Assembly: GCA_033782935.1 (NCBI GenBank)
Contig: JAWQEG010000129.1
Span: forward strand, 625,001-689,000
Reading direction: 5' to 3'
DNA length: 64,000 bases
Source of the DNA: Petrolisthes cinctipes
Taxonomy: Eukaryota > Arthropoda > Malacostraca > Decapoda > Porcellanidae
The notes beneath the pieces are model-generated. The model did not search any database and was not told the DNA's origin. It saw nothing but the letters and a program-made list of their open reading frames with translations. Shown here one piece after another: positions 22,001-37,439 of the stretch (positions are counted from its first letter, which is position 1; each line of letters begins with the position of its first letter). Position numbers and translations under genes: made by a program.

Positions 22001-25000
22001 GACTGTTGATATTTACATTCCAAGCACTGTAATTACACCCACACACCCAGCATCCCATAAATAACTGTTGATATTTACAGCCCAAGAACTGTAATCACAA
22101 CCACACACCCACCACCTCACTAATGATGGTTGATATTTACAGTCCAAGCACTGTAATGACACCCACACACCCACAACCCCATGAAAGATGGTTGATATTT
22201 ACAGTCCAAACACTGTAATGACACCCACTCACACAACCCCATGAATGACTGTTGATATTTACAGTCCATTCACTGTAATGAAACCCACACACCCACCAGC
22301 CCATGAATAGCTGTTGATATTTACAGTCCAAGCACTGTTATGACACCCAAACACCCACGCCCCCATAAAAGACGGTTGAAATTTGCAGTCCAAGCAATGT
22401 AATTAAACCCCCATACCCCCCACTCCATTTACAGTCCAATTACTGTAATGACACTCACACACCATTCACCCCATGAATGACTGTTGATATTTACAGTCCA
22501 AGTATTGTAATGACACCCACACACTCAACACCCTATTAATGACCATTGATATTTATAGTTTAAGCACTGTAATGATTCTCACACACCATACACCCTATGA
22601 ATGACTGTTAATATTTACAGTCCAAGCACTGTAATGACACCGACACACACAACACTCTATTAATGACCATTGATATTTATAATCCAAGCACTGTAATGAA
22701 ACCCACCCACTTAGCACCCAATGAATGACTGTTGATATTTACAGTCCAACCACTGTAATGATACCCACACACACCCTACCCCATGAAAGACTGTTGATAT
22801 TTACAGTACAAGCATTTTAATGACACCCACACACCCACCACCCCATGAATGTCTGTTGATATTTACAGTCCAAGCACTGTAATGACACCCATACACTTAC
22901 CATCCCAAGAATGACTGTTGATATTTATAGTCCAAACATTGTAATAACACCCACACACCATCCACCCTTTGAATAACTGTTGATATTTACTGTTCCAGCA
23001 CTGTAATGACACCCAAACACCAACCACCCCATTAAAGACAGTTGATATTTACAGTCAACGCACTTTAATGACACCCCCACACCCACCACTAAATGAATGA
23101 CTGTTGATATCTACAGTCCAAGCACTGTAATGACTCCCACACACTCACCACCCCATGAAAGACTGTTGATATTAACAGTCCATGCACTGTAATGACACCC
23201 TTACACCCACCAACCCATGAATGACTGTTGATATATACAGTCCAAGAACTGTAATGATACCCATACACCATCCACTCCATAAATGACTGTTGATACTTAC
23301 AGTCCAAGCACTGTAATGACACCCACACCAATTACACCATGAATGACTGTTGATATTTACAGCCCTAGCACTGTAATGAAAACCACACACCCACCACCCC
23401 ATGAATGTCTGTTGATATTAACAGTCCAAGCACAGTAATGACACCCATATACCCACCACCTCATTAATGATGGTTGATATTTATAGTCCAAACACTGTAA
23501 TGACACCCACACACCCACCACCCCATGAATGACTGTTGATATTTAAAGTCCAAGCACTGTAATGACACTTACCATCCCAAGAATGACTGTTGATATTTAC
23601 AGTCCAAACACTGTAATGACACCCACACACCAACCCCCCTTAGAATGACTGTTGATATTTACAGTCGAAGCACTGTAATAACACCCACTATCCCATGAAT
23701 TACTGTTGATATTTACATTCTAAGCACTGTAATGACACCCACACCCCCACCATCCCATAAATGACTGTTGATATTTACAGTCCAACCACAGTAATGACAC
23801 CCACACACCCACCACCACATGAATGATGGTTGATATTTACAGTCCAAACACTATAATGACACCCCCAAATCCACCAATAAATTAATGACTGTTGATATTT
23901 ACAGACCAAGCACTGTAATGACACCCACACACCCACCACCCCATAAAAGACGGTTGATATTTACAGTCCAAGCACTGTAATGACACTCCCACACCCACCA
24001 CCCCATGAACGACTGTTGATATTTACACTCCAAGCACAGTAATGACACCCATACACCCACCACCCCATGAATGACTGTTGATATTTACAGTCCAATCACT
24101 GTAATGAAACCCCCACACCCACTATCCCATGAATGACTGTTGATATTTACACTCCAAGAACTGTAATGACACCCACACACCCATCACCGTATGAATGACT
24201 GTTGATATTAACAGTCCAAGCACAGTACAGACATCAATACATCCACTACCTCATGAATGACTTTTGTTATTTACAGTCCAAGCACTGTAATGACACCCAC
24301 ACACCCACTACTCTATGAATGACTGTTGATATTTACCGTCCAAACACTATAATGATAACCACACATCAACCACCACATGAATGACTGTTGATATTTGCTG
24401 TCCAAGCACTGTAATGACACTCACACATCAACAACCCCATTAATAACTGTTGATATTTACAGTCCAAGCACTGTAAGGACACCAACCACCCCATTGATGA
24501 CTGTTGATATTTACAGTCGAAGCACTGTAATGACACCCTCAAACCCACCACCCTATGAATGACTATTGATATTTGTAGTCCAAGGACTGTAATGACACCC
24601 TCACACCCACCACACCATGAATGACTGTTAATATATACAGTCCAAGCACTGTAATGACAACCACTCACCCACCACCTCATCAATGACTGTTGATATTTAC
24701 AGTCTAAGCATTGTAATGACACCCACACACCCACCACCACATGAATGTCTGGTAATATTTACAGTCCAAGCACTGTAATGACACCCACACATCGACCAGC
24801 CCATGAATGACTCTTGATATTTACAGTCCAAGCACTGTAATGACACCAACAACCCATTGAATGACTGTTGATATTTGCAGTCCAAGCACTGTATTGACAC
24901 CCACACATCCACCACCCAATGAATGACTGTTGATATATATTAACAGTCCAAGCACTGTAATGACACACACACATCCACCACCCCATGATTGACTGTTGAT

Positions 25001-27068
25001 ATTTACAGTCCAAGCACTGTAATGACATCCACACACTGACCACCACATAAATGACCATTGATATTTACATTCCAAGCACTGTAATGACACACACAACCTA
25101 CCACCCCCTGAATGACTGTTGATATTTACAGTCCAAGCACTGTAATGACACCAACACACCCACCATCCCATGAATGGCTGTTGATATTTACATTCCAAGC
25201 ACTGTAATGAGACCCATACAACAACCACCCCATGAATGACAGTTGATATTAACAGTTTAAGCACTGTAATGACACTCACACACCATCCACCCAACTAATG
25301 ACTGTTGATATTTACAGTACAAGCACTGTAATGACACCCACACACACAACACCCCATTAATAACCATTGATATCTATAGTCCAAGCACTGTAATAACACC
25401 CACACACCCACCACCCAATGAATGACTGTTGATATTTATAGTCCAAGCACTGTAATGACACCCACACACTTACAATCACAAGAATGACTGTCGATATTTA
25501 CATTCCAAGCACTGTAATGACACCCACACACCAACCATCCCATAAATGACTGTTGATATTTACAGTCCAAGCACTGTAATGACACCCACACACCCACTAC
25601 TCCATGAATGATGGTTGATATTCCCAGTCCAAGCACTGTAATGAAACCCTCACACCCACCACTGAATGAATGAATGTTGATATTTACACTCCAAGCACTG
25701 TAATGACACCCACACACCCACCACCCCATGAATGACTGTTGATTTTCACAGTCTAAGCACAGTAATGACACCCATACACCAACCAACCCCATGAATGACT
25801 GTTGATATTTACACCCACACATCCACCACCCAATAAATGACTTTTAATATTTACAGTCAAAGCAATGTAATGACACCCACCACCCCATTAATGACGGTTG
25901 ATGTTTACAGTCCACCACAACATGAATGACAGTTAATATACGGTCCATGCACTGTAACAACACACACATACCCACCACTTAATAAATGACTGTTGATGTT
26001 TACAGTACAAACACTGAAATGACACCCACACCCACCAACCTATGCATGACTGTTGATATTCACAGTCCAAGCACTGTAATGGTACCCACAAACCCCATGA
26101 ATAACAGTTGATATTTACAGTCCAAGCACTGTATTGACACCCATACACCCACCACCCAATGAATAACTGTTGATATTTACAGTCCAAGCACTGTAATGAC
26201 ACCAACACTCCCAACACCCCTTGAATGACTGTTGATACTTACAGTCCAAGCACTGTAATGACACACATATACACCAACCACCCCATGACTGACTGTTGAT
26301 ATTTACAGTCCAAGCACTGTAATGACACCCACACACCCACCACCCCATGAATGACTGTTAATATTTACAGTCCAAGCACTGTAATAACACCCACCACCCC
26401 ATAAATGGATGTTGATATTTACAGTCCAAGCACTGTAATGGTACCCACACACACTCCACTCCATAAATGACCGTTGATACTTACAGTCCAAGCACTGTAA
26501 AGACAACCACACCAATCACACCATAAATGACTGTTAATATTAACAGTCCTAGCTCTGTAATGAAAACCACAATCCCACCACCACATGAATGACTGTTGAT
26601 ATTTACTGTCCAAGCAATGTCCTGACACCCACACACCCACCACCCCATGAATGTCTGTTGATATTTACAGTCCAAACACAGTAATGACACCCATACACCC
26701 AACACCCCATGAATGACTGTTGATATATTTACAGTCCAAGCACTATAAAGACACTCACACACCAACCACCCCATGAATGAATGTTGATATTCAAAGTCCA
26801 AGCAATGTAATGTCACTAACACACCCATCACTATAAGAATGACTGTTGGTATTTACAGTCCAAAAACTGTAATGACACTGACCACCCTATGAATGACTGT
26901 TGATATTTACAGCCCAAGCACTGTAATGACACCCACACACCCACCACCCCATGAATGACTGTTGATATTTACAGTCCAAGCACTAAAATGACACCCACAC
27001 TCCCACTATCAAAAGAGTGACGGTTGATATTTACAGTCCAAGCACTGTAATGACACCCAAACACACAA
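19065..27068 (+). repeat. 62-bp satellite array, forward block 3
   Basis: Forward units again. 19200-19900 resembles 6870-7560 and 24420-25110 in linker order (ATCGACCAGCCCATG, ATATATTAACAGTCC variants). From about 20031 the block repeats the order seen from 1201, beginning copy B of the large duplication. It has no transposon and no gene. Confidence 0.95.
25184..25188. other. Paralogous empty integration site (single ATATT)
   Basis: The flanks of the retrotransposon (CACCATCC.ATGAAT.. on the left; TACATTCCAAG, then GTAATGAGACCCATACAAC on the right) are joined here around one ATATT. Similar uninterrupted sites occur near 38030 and 39450. Confidence 0.85.
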
Positions 27069-30000
27069 CAGTCATTTATGGGATGGTGGGTGTGTGGGTG
27101 TCATTACAGTGCTTGGAATGTAAATATTACAATCATTAATGGGATAGTGAGTGTTATTACAGTGCTTGGACTGTAAATATCAATAGTCATTCAAAGGGTG
27201 GTTAGTGTGTGGGTTTCATTACAGTGCTTGGACTGTAAATATCTACAGTCATTCTTGTGATGGTTAGTGTGTGGGTGTCATTACAGTGCTTGGACTGTAA
27301 ATATAAAAGGTCATTGATGGGGTGGTGTGTATGTGGGTGTCATTACAGTGCTTGGACTGTATATATCAACAGTCATTCATGGGGTGGTAGGTGTGAGAGA
27401 GTCATTAAAGTGCTTGGACAACAAATATCAATAGTCATTCATAGGGTAGTGGGTGTGAGGATGTCATTACAATGCTTGGAATGTAAATATTAACAGTCAT
27501 CATGGGATGGTGGGTGTCATTATTGTGCGTGGACTGTAAATATCAAAAGTCATTCATTGGGTGGTAGGTGTGTGGGTGTCATTACAGTGCTTGGACTGTA
27601 AATATCAACAGTCATTCATGGTGTGGTGGGTGTGTTGGTGTCATTAAAGTGCTTTGACTGTATATATTTATAGTCATTCATGGGGTGGTAAGTTGTGGGT
27701 GTCATTACAGTGCTTGGACTGTAAATATCAACAGTCATTCATGGAGTGGTTAGTGTGTTAATGTCATTACAGTGCTTGGACTGTAAATATCAACAGTCTT
27801 TCATGGTGTTGTGATTGTGTGTGTGTGATTACAGTGGTTGGACTGTTAATATATATCAACAGTCATTCATTTGGTAGTGGGTGTGTAGGTATCATTACAG
27901 TGCTAGGACTGTAAATATCAAACATTATTGATGGGGTAGTGGGTGTCATTACAGTGCTTGGACTGTAAATATCAACAGTCATTCATGGAGTGGTCAGTGT
28001 GTTAATATCATTACAGTGCTTGGACTGTAAATATCAACAGTCATTCATGGGGTGGTAAGTGTCATTACAGAGCTTTGACTGTATATATCAACAGTTATTA
28101 ATGGGGTGGTGGGTGTGTGGGTGTCATTACAGTGCTTGGACTGTAACTATTAACAGTCATTCATGGGGTAGTGGGTGTGAGTGTGTCATTACAGTGCTTG
28201 GACTATTAATATCAACATCCATTTATGGGGTTTTGGGTGTCATTACAGTGCTTGGACTGTAAATATCAATAGTCATTAATGGGGTGGTGGATGTGTGGGT
28301 GTCATTACAGTGCTTGGACAGCAAATATCAATAGTCATTCATGGGGTGGTGGGTGTGTGGGTGTCATTACAGTGCTTGGACCGTAAATATCAACAGTCAC
28401 TCATGGGGTGGTTGGTGTGTGTGTGTCATTACAGTGCTTGGACTGTAAGTATCAACAGTCATTCAAGGGGTGTTGGGAGTGTAGGTGTCATTACAGTGCT
28501 TGGGCTGTAAATATCAACTGTCATTCATGGGGTGGTGGTTGGCATTACAGTGCTTGGATTGTAAATATTAACAGTTATTCATTGGGTGGTGGGTGTGTGG
28601 GTGTCATTACAGAGCTTGGACTGTATATATCAATAGTCATTCATGAGGTGGCGGGTGTGAGGGTGTTATTACAGTGCTTGGACTACAAATATCAATAGTC
28701 ATTCATAGGGTGGTGGGTGTGAGGGTGTCATTACAATGCTTGGACTGTAAATATCAACAGTCATTTATGGGGTTGTTTGTGTCATTACAGTGCTTGGAAA
28801 GCAAATATGAAATGTCCATCATGGGGTGGTGGGTGTGTGGGTGTCATTACAGTGCTTGGACTATAAATATCAACATCCATTTATGGTGTGGTGGTTGTCC
28901 TTACAGTGCTTGCACTGTAAATATCAACTGTCATTCATGGGGTGGTGGGTGTGTGGGTGTCATTACAGTGCCTAGACTGTAAATATCAACAGTCATTCAT
29001 GGGGTGGTGGTTGGCATTACAGTGCTTGGATTGTAAATATTAACAGTCATTCATTGGGTGGTGGGTGTGTGGGTGTCATTACAGAGCTAGGACTGTATAT
29101 ATCAATAGTCATTCATGAGGTGGTGGGTGTGAGGGTGTTATTACAGTGCTTGGACTACAAATATCAATAGTCATTCATAGGGTGGTGGGTGTGAGGGTGT
29201 CATTACAATGCTTGGACTGTAAATATCAACAGTCATTCAAGGGGTTGTTTGTGTCATTACAGTGCTTGGAAAGCAAATATGAAACGTCATTCATGGGGTG
29301 GTGGGTGTGTGGGTTTCATTACAGTGCTTGGACTATAAATATCAACATCCATTTATGGTGTGGTGGGTGTCCTTACAGTGCTTGGACTATAAATATCAAC
29401 AGTTATTCATGGGGTTGTTGATTTGTGATTGTCATTACAGTGCTTGAACAGCAAATATCAACAGTCATTCATGTTGTGGTTGATGTGTGGTTGTCATTAC
29501 AGTGTTTGTACTGTAAATATATACAGTCATTCATAGAGTAGTGGGTGTGTGGGTGCCATTACACTGCTTGGATTGTAAATATCAACATGCATTTATGGCT
29601 AGTGGATGTATGGATGTCAGTACTGTGCTAGGACTGTTAATATCAACAGTCATTCATGGGGTGATGGGTGTGTGGGTGTCATTACAGTTCTTAGAGTGTA
29701 AATATCAACCGTCATTAATGGCGTGATGGGTGTGGGGGTGTCATTACAGTGCTGGTACAGTAAAAATCAACCGTCTTTCATGGGGTGGTGGGTGTGTGGG
29801 TGTCATTACAGTGCTTTGACTGTAAATATCAACAGTCATTCATTGGGTGGTGGGTGTATGGGTGTCATTACTGTGCTTGGACTGTTAATATTAACTGTCA
29901 TTCATGGGGTTGTGGGTGTGAGGGTGTCATTACCCTGCTTTGACTGTAAATATCAACCGTCTTTCATGGGGTGGTGGGTGTGTGGGTGTCATTACAGTGC

Positions 30001-32084
30001 TTGGTCTGTAAATATCAACAGTCATTTATTTAGTGGTGGGTTTGGGGGTGTCATTATAGTGCTTGGACTGTGAATATCAGCCATCATTTATGTGGTGGTG
30101 GGTGTGTGGGTGTCATTACCGTGCTTGGACTGTAATAAATCAACAGTCATTTATGAGATGGTGGGTGTGAGGGTGTTATTACAGTGCTTAGAATGTAAAT
30201 TTTAACAGTCATTCATGGGATAGTGGATGTTATTACAGTTCTTGGACTGTAAATATCAACAGTCATTCTAAGGGTGGTTGGTGTGTGGGTTTCATTACAG
30301 TGATTGGACTGTAAATATCAACAGTTTTTCATGAGGTGGTGGGTGTTTGGGGGTCATTACAGTGCTTGAACTATAAATATCAACCGTCACTCATGGGGTG
30401 GTCTGTGTCATTACAGTGCTTGGACTGTAAATACCAACAGTCTTTTATGGAGTGGTGGGTGTGTGGGTGTCATTACAGTGTTTGGAGTGTATATATCAAC
30501 AGTTCTTCATGGGGTGGTGGGTGTGGGGGTGTCATTACAGTGCTTGGACTGGGAATATCAACCATCATTCATGGGGTGGTGGGTGTGTGGGTGTCCTTAC
30601 AGTGCTTGGACTGTAAATATCAATAGTCATTCATGGGGTGGTGGGTGTATGGGTGTCATTACAGTGCTTGGACTGGGAATATCATCCATCATTCATGGGG
30701 TGGTGGGTGTGTGGGTGTCATTACAGTGCTTGGAATGTAAATAACAACAGTCGTTAATGGGATAGTGGGTGTTATTACAGTGCTTGGACTTTAAATATCA
30801 ATAGTCATTCAAAGGGTGGTTGGTGTGTGGGTGTTATTACAGTGCTTGGATAGTAAATATCGACAGTCATTCTTGTGATGGTAAGTGTGTGGGTGTCATT
30901 ACAGTGCTTGTACTGTAAATATCAACAGTCATTCATTGGATGGTGGGTGTGTGGGTGTCATTACAGTGCTTGGACTATAATTATCAATGGTCATTAATCG
31001 GGTGCTGTGTGTGTGGGTGTCATTACAGTGCTTGGCCTGCAAATATCAACAGTCATTAGTTGGGTGGATGGTGTGTGAGTGTCATTACAGTGCTTAAGCT
31101 GTTAACATCAACTGTCATTCATGGGGTGGTTGTTGTATGGGTCTCATTACAGTGCTGGGAATGTAAATATCAACAGTCATTCATGGGATGTTGGGTGTGA
31201 TGGTGTCATTACAGTGCTTAGACTGTAAATATAACCAGTAATTTATGGGGTGGTCACTGTGTGGGTGTCATTACAGTGCTTGGACTGTAAATATCAAAGG
31301 TCATTTATTGGGTGGTGGGTGTGTGTGTGTCATTACAGTGCTTGGACTTTTGATATATATCAACAGTCATTTATTGGGTGGTGGATGTGTGGGTGTCATT
31401 ACAGTGCTTGGACTGTAAATATTAAGAGTCATTCATGGGCTGGTCGATGTGTGGGTGTCATTACAGTGTTTGGACTGTAAATATTAACAGACATTCATGG
31501 GGTGGTGGGTGTGTGGGTGTCATTACAATGCTTAGACTGTAAATATTAACAGTTATTGATGGAGTGGTGGGTGAGTGTGTGTCATTACAGTTCTTCGACT
31601 GTATATATCAACAGTCATTCATGGTGTAGTGGGTGTGAGGGTGTCATTACAGTGCTTAGACTACAAATATCAATAGTCATTCGTAGGGTGGTGGGTGTGA
31701 GGGTGTGATTACAGTGCTTCGATTGCAAAACTCAACAGTCAATCATGGGTTTGGTGGGTGTCCTTACATTGCTTGGACTGTAAATATTAACAGTTATTCA
31801 TGGGGTTGCTGATGTGTGAGTGTCATTACAGTGCTTGGACAGCAAATATCAACAGTCATTCATGTGGTGGTTGATGTGTGGTTGTCATTACAGTGTTTGG
31901 AATGTAAATATCAACAGTCATTTATAGAGTAGTTGGTGTGTGGGTGTCATTATAGTGCTTGGACTATAAATATCAACAGTCATTCATGGTGTAGTGGATG
32001 TATGGATGTCAGTACTGTGCTTGGACAGTTAATATCAACAGTCATTCAAGGAGTGATGGGTGTGTGTGTGTCATTACAGTGCTT
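27069..32084 (-). repeat. 62-bp satellite array, inverted block 2
   Basis: Reverse-complement units over about 5.0 kb, with junction sequences like those of inverted block 1. It is longer than block 1 by about 2.05 kb. No gene; long plus-strand open frames come from the GT-rich strand. Confidence 0.95.
28508..29451 (-). repeat. 472-bp tandem duplication in the inverted block
   Basis: The series starting AAATATCAACTGTCATTCAT near 28508 recurs from about 28980 with the same variant order (GGTGGTTGGCATTACAG, GGTTGTTTGTGTCATTACAG, GGAAAGCAAATATGAAA). It accounts for part of the extra length of this block over inverted block 1. Confidence 0.8.
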
Positions 32085-35000
32085 CAACAACCACCCCATG
32101 AATTACAGTTGATTTTAACAGTTTAAGCACTTTAATGACACTTACACACCTTCCACCCAACTAATGACTGTTGATATTTACAGTCCAAGCACTGTAATGA
32201 CACCCACACACACAACACCCCATTAATGACTATTGATATTTATAGTCCAATCACTGTATTGACACCCACACACCCACCACTCAATGAATGACTGTTGATA
32301 TTTACAGTCAAAGCACTGTAATGACACCCACACACTAACCATCACAAGAATGACTGTCGATATTTACAGTCCAAGCACTGTAATGAAACCCACACACTAA
32401 CCACCCTTCGAATGACTATTGATATTTACTGACCAAACACTGTAATAACACCCACTATCCCATTAATGATTGTTAATATTTACATTCCAAGCACTGTAAT
32501 CACACCCACACACCCACCATCCCATAAATGACTGTTGATATTTACAGTCCAAGCACTGTAATGACACCCACACACCCACCACCCCATGAATGATGATTGA
32601 TATTCCCAGTCCAAGCACTGTAATGACACGCCACACCCACCACCCCATTAATGACTTTTGATATTTACACTTCAAGCACTGTAATGACACCCACACACCC
32701 ACCACCCCATGAATGACTGTTGATATTTACAGTCTAAGCAGAGTAATGACACCCATACACCAACCACCCCATCAATGACTGTTGATATTTACAGTCAAAG
32801 CACTGTAATGACACCTTCACTCCTACCAACCCATGAATGACTGTTGATATTAACAGTCCAAGCATAGTACTGACACCCAAACATCCACTACCCCATGAAT
32901 GACTGTTGATATTTACAGTCCAAGCACTGTAATGACACCCACACATCCACTATCCCATCAATAACATTTGATATTTGCTTTCCAAGACCTGTAATGACAC
33001 AAACACTGAAATGACACCCACACCCACCAACACAAGAATGACTGTTGATATTCACAGTCCAAGCACTGTAATGGCACCCACAAACCCAATGAATGACTGT
33101 TGATATTTACAGTCCAAGCATTGTAATGACACCCTCACACACACCACCCTATGAATGACTATTGATATTTGTAGTAAAAGCACTGTAATAACACCCTCAC
33201 ACCCACCACCCCATGAATGACTATTGATATATACAGACCAAGCTCTGTAATGACACCCACACACCTACCACCCCATCAATGACTGTTGATATCAGCAGTC
33301 CAAGTACTGTAATGACACCCACACATCCACCAACCAATGAATGACTTTTAATATTTACAGTCAAAGCAATGTAATTACACCCACCACCCCATTAATAATG
33401 GTTGATATTTACAGTCCACCGCCCAATGAATCAATGTTGATATTAACGGTCCATGCACTGTAATAACACACACACACCCACCACCCTATGAATGACTGTT
33501 GATATTACAGTCCAAACACTGAAATGACACCCACACCCACCAACACATAAATGACTGTTGATATTCACAGTCCAGGCACTGTAATGGCACCCACAAACTC
33601 CATTAATGACAGTTGTTATTTACATTCCAAGCACTGTAATGACACCCACACACCCACCACCCAATGAATGACTGTTAATATTAACAATCCAAGAACTGTA
33701 ATTCCAACCACCACCCCATGAAAGACTGTTGATATTTACAGTCCAAGCACTGTAATGACACACACACATCAACCACCCCATGACTGACTGTTGATATTTA
33801 CGGTCCAAGCACTGTAATGACACCCACACACCCACCACCCCATGAATGACTGTTGATATTTGCTGTCCAAGCACTGAAATGACACTCACACATCCACCAC
33901 CCCATGAATGACTGTTGATATTTACAGTCCAAGCATTGTAATGACACCCACCACCCCATAAATGGATGTTGATATTTACAGTCCAATCACTGTAATGACA
34001 CCTTCACACCCATTACTCCGTGAATGACTGTTGATATTTAGAGTTCAAGCACTGTCATGACACCCACAAACCCACCACCCTATAAATGACTATTGATATT
34101 TATAGTCCAAGCACTGAAATGACACCCACCCACAAACCCATGAATGACTGTTGATATTCACAGTCCAAGCACTGTAATGGCACTTACAAACTCCATGAAT
34201 TACAGTTGATATATACAGTCCAAGCACTGTAATGACACCCACACACCAACCAAAAAATGAATAACAGTTGATATTTACAATCCAAGCACTGTAATGAAAA
34301 TTACCAGCCCATGAATAACTGTTGATATTTACAGTCTAGGCACTGTAATAACACCTACACACACATCACCCCATGAATGACTGTTGATATTTACAGTCCA
34401 AGCAATGTAATGACACCCACACTCCCAACACCCCATGAATGACTGTTGATACTTACAGTCCAAGCACTGGAATCACACACACACACCAACCACCATATGA
34501 CTGACTATTGATATTTACAGTCCAAGCACAGTAATGGCACCCACACACCCAACACCCCATGATTGATTGTTGATATTTAATGTCCAAGCACTGTAATGAC
34601 ACCCATATATCCACCACCCCATTAATGACTGTTGATATTTACAGACCAAGCACTGTAATGACACCCACCCCCACATAAATGGATGTTGATATTTACAGTC
34701 CAATTACTGTAATGACACCTAAACACCCATTACTCCATGAATGACTGTTGATATTTACAGTCCAAGCACTGTAATGACACCCTCAGACCCACCACCCAAT
34801 ATATGACTATTGATATTTATAGTCCAAGCACTGTAATGACACCCTAACACCCACCACCCCATGAAAGACTGTTGATGTTTACAGTCCAATCACTGTAATG
34901 ACACCCACACACCAACCACCCTTAGAATGACTGTTGATATTTACAGTCCAAGCACTGTAATATCACCCACTTTCCCATGAATGACTGTTGATATTAACAT

Positions 35001-37439
35001 TCTAAGAACTGTAATGACACCCACACACCCACCACTAAATGAATGACTGTTTATATTTACATTCCAAGCACGGTAATGACACCCCCATACCCACAACCCC
35101 ATGAATGACTGTTGATATTTACACTCCAAGAACTGTAATGACACCCACACACTCATCACCCCATGAATGACAGTTAATATTAACAGTCCAAGCACAGTAA
35201 TGACACCCATACACCCACCACCCAATGAATGACCGTAATATTTACAGTCAAAGCACTGTAATGACACCCACACACCCACCACCCCATGAAAGACGGTTGA
35301 TATTTACTGAACCAGCAGTGTAATGACACTCCCACACCCATCACGCCATTAATGACTGTTGATATTTACACTCCAAGAACTGTAATGACACCCACACACC
35401 CATCACCCCATGAATGACTGTTGATATTATCATTCCTAGCACAGTACTGACTTCCTTACATCCACTAGCCATGAATGCCTGTTGATATTTACAGTCCAAG
35501 CACTGTAATGACACCCACACACCCACTACTCTATGAATGACTGTAGATATTTACAGTCCAAACACTGTAATGACAACCACACATCAACCACAACATGAAT
35601 GACTGTTAATATTTGCTGTTCAAGCACTGTAATGACAATCACAAATCAACAACCCCATGAATAACTGTTGATATTTACAGTCCAAGCACTGTAAGGACAC
35701 CTAACACCTCATAAATGGATGTTGATATTTATAGTCCAAGCACTGTAATGACACCCACACACCTACCACCCCATGAATGACATTTTTATATTTGCTTTCC
35801 AAGCACTGTAATAATACCCTCACACCCACCACCCCATGCATGACTATTGATATATACAGTCCAAGTTCTGTAATGACACCCACACACCCACCACCCAATG
35901 AATGACTGTTAATATTTACAATCCAAGCACTGTAATGCAAACCACCTCCCCGTGAATGACTGTTGATATTTACAGTCTAGGCACTGAAATGACACCCACA
36001 CACTCACCACCCCATGAATGACTGTTGATATTTACAGTCCAAGCACTGTAATGACACCCACACTCCCAGCACCCCTTGAATGACTGTTGATACTTACAGT
36101 CCAAGCACTGTAATGACACACACACACCAACCACCCCATGACTGACTGTTGATATTTACGGTCCAAGCACTGTAATGACACCCACACACCCACCACCCCA
36201 TGAATGACTGTTGATATTTGCTGTCCAAGCACTGTAATGACACCCACACATCCACCACCCAATAAATGACTGTTGATATTTACTGTCCAAGCACTGTAAT
36301 GACACCCACCACCCCATAAATGGGTGTTGATATTTATAGTCCAAGCACTGTAATGACACCCACACACCCACCACCCCTTGTTTGACTGTTGATAGTTACA
36401 GTCCAAGCACTGCAATGACACCCACACACCCACCACCCCATTAATTACTGTTGATACATACAGTCAAAGCACTGTAATGACACTCACCACCCCATGAATG
36501 ACTGTTGATATTTACAGTTCAAGCACTGTAATGATATTAACACACTGACCACTCCATGAATGACTGTTGATATTTACAGTCCAAGCACTGTAATGACACC
36601 CACTACCCCATCAATAATGGTTGATATTTACAGTCCTAGCACTGTAATGACACCTACACACCCACCACCAAATGAATGACTGTTGATATATATTAACAGT
36701 CCAAGCACTGTAATCACACTCACACAATCACAACACCATGAAAGACTGTTGATATTAACAGTCCAAGCACTGTAATGACATTAACACACTGACCACTCCA
36801 TGAATGACTGTTGATATTTACAGTTCAAGCACTGTAATGACACCCAGAACCCACCACCCCATGAATGACTGTAGATATTTACAGTCAAAGTACTGTAATG
36901 ACACCAACACACCCACCACACCATGAATGACTGTTGATATTTACAGTCCAAGCACTGTAAAGACACACACACACCCACCACCCAATGAATGACTTTTGAT
37001 ATTTACAGTCCAAGCACAATAATGACACCCACCATCCCATGATGACTGCTAATATTTACAGTCCAAGCATTGTAATGACATCCTCACACCCACCACCCTA
37101 TAAATGACTATTAATATTTGTTGTCCAAGTACTTTAATGACTCCCTCACACCTACCACCCCATGAATGACTGTTGATATATACAGTCCAAGCACTGTAAT
37201 GACACCCACACACACACCACCCCATCAATGACCGTATATATTTACAGTCCAAGCATTGTAATCACACACACACCCACCAACCCATAAATGTCTGTTAATA
37301 TTTACAGTCCAAGCACTGTAATGACACCCACACATCTACCACCCCATAAATGACTGTTGTTATTTACACTTAAAGCACTGTAATGACACCCACCACCCCA
37401 TGAATGACAGTTGATATTTACAGTCTAGGCACTGAAATG

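Larger units (their letters stand above)
20031..32084 (+). repeat. Large higher-order duplication, copy B (no retrotransposon)
   Basis: Partner of 1201-19064. It has the same linker-variant order, the same orientation switches at about 27069 and 32084, and an empty retrotransposon target near 25184. It differs by lacking the 426-bp duplication of copy A and by about 2.05 kb of extra inverted units between roughly 28290 and 30450. Confidence 0.85.
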
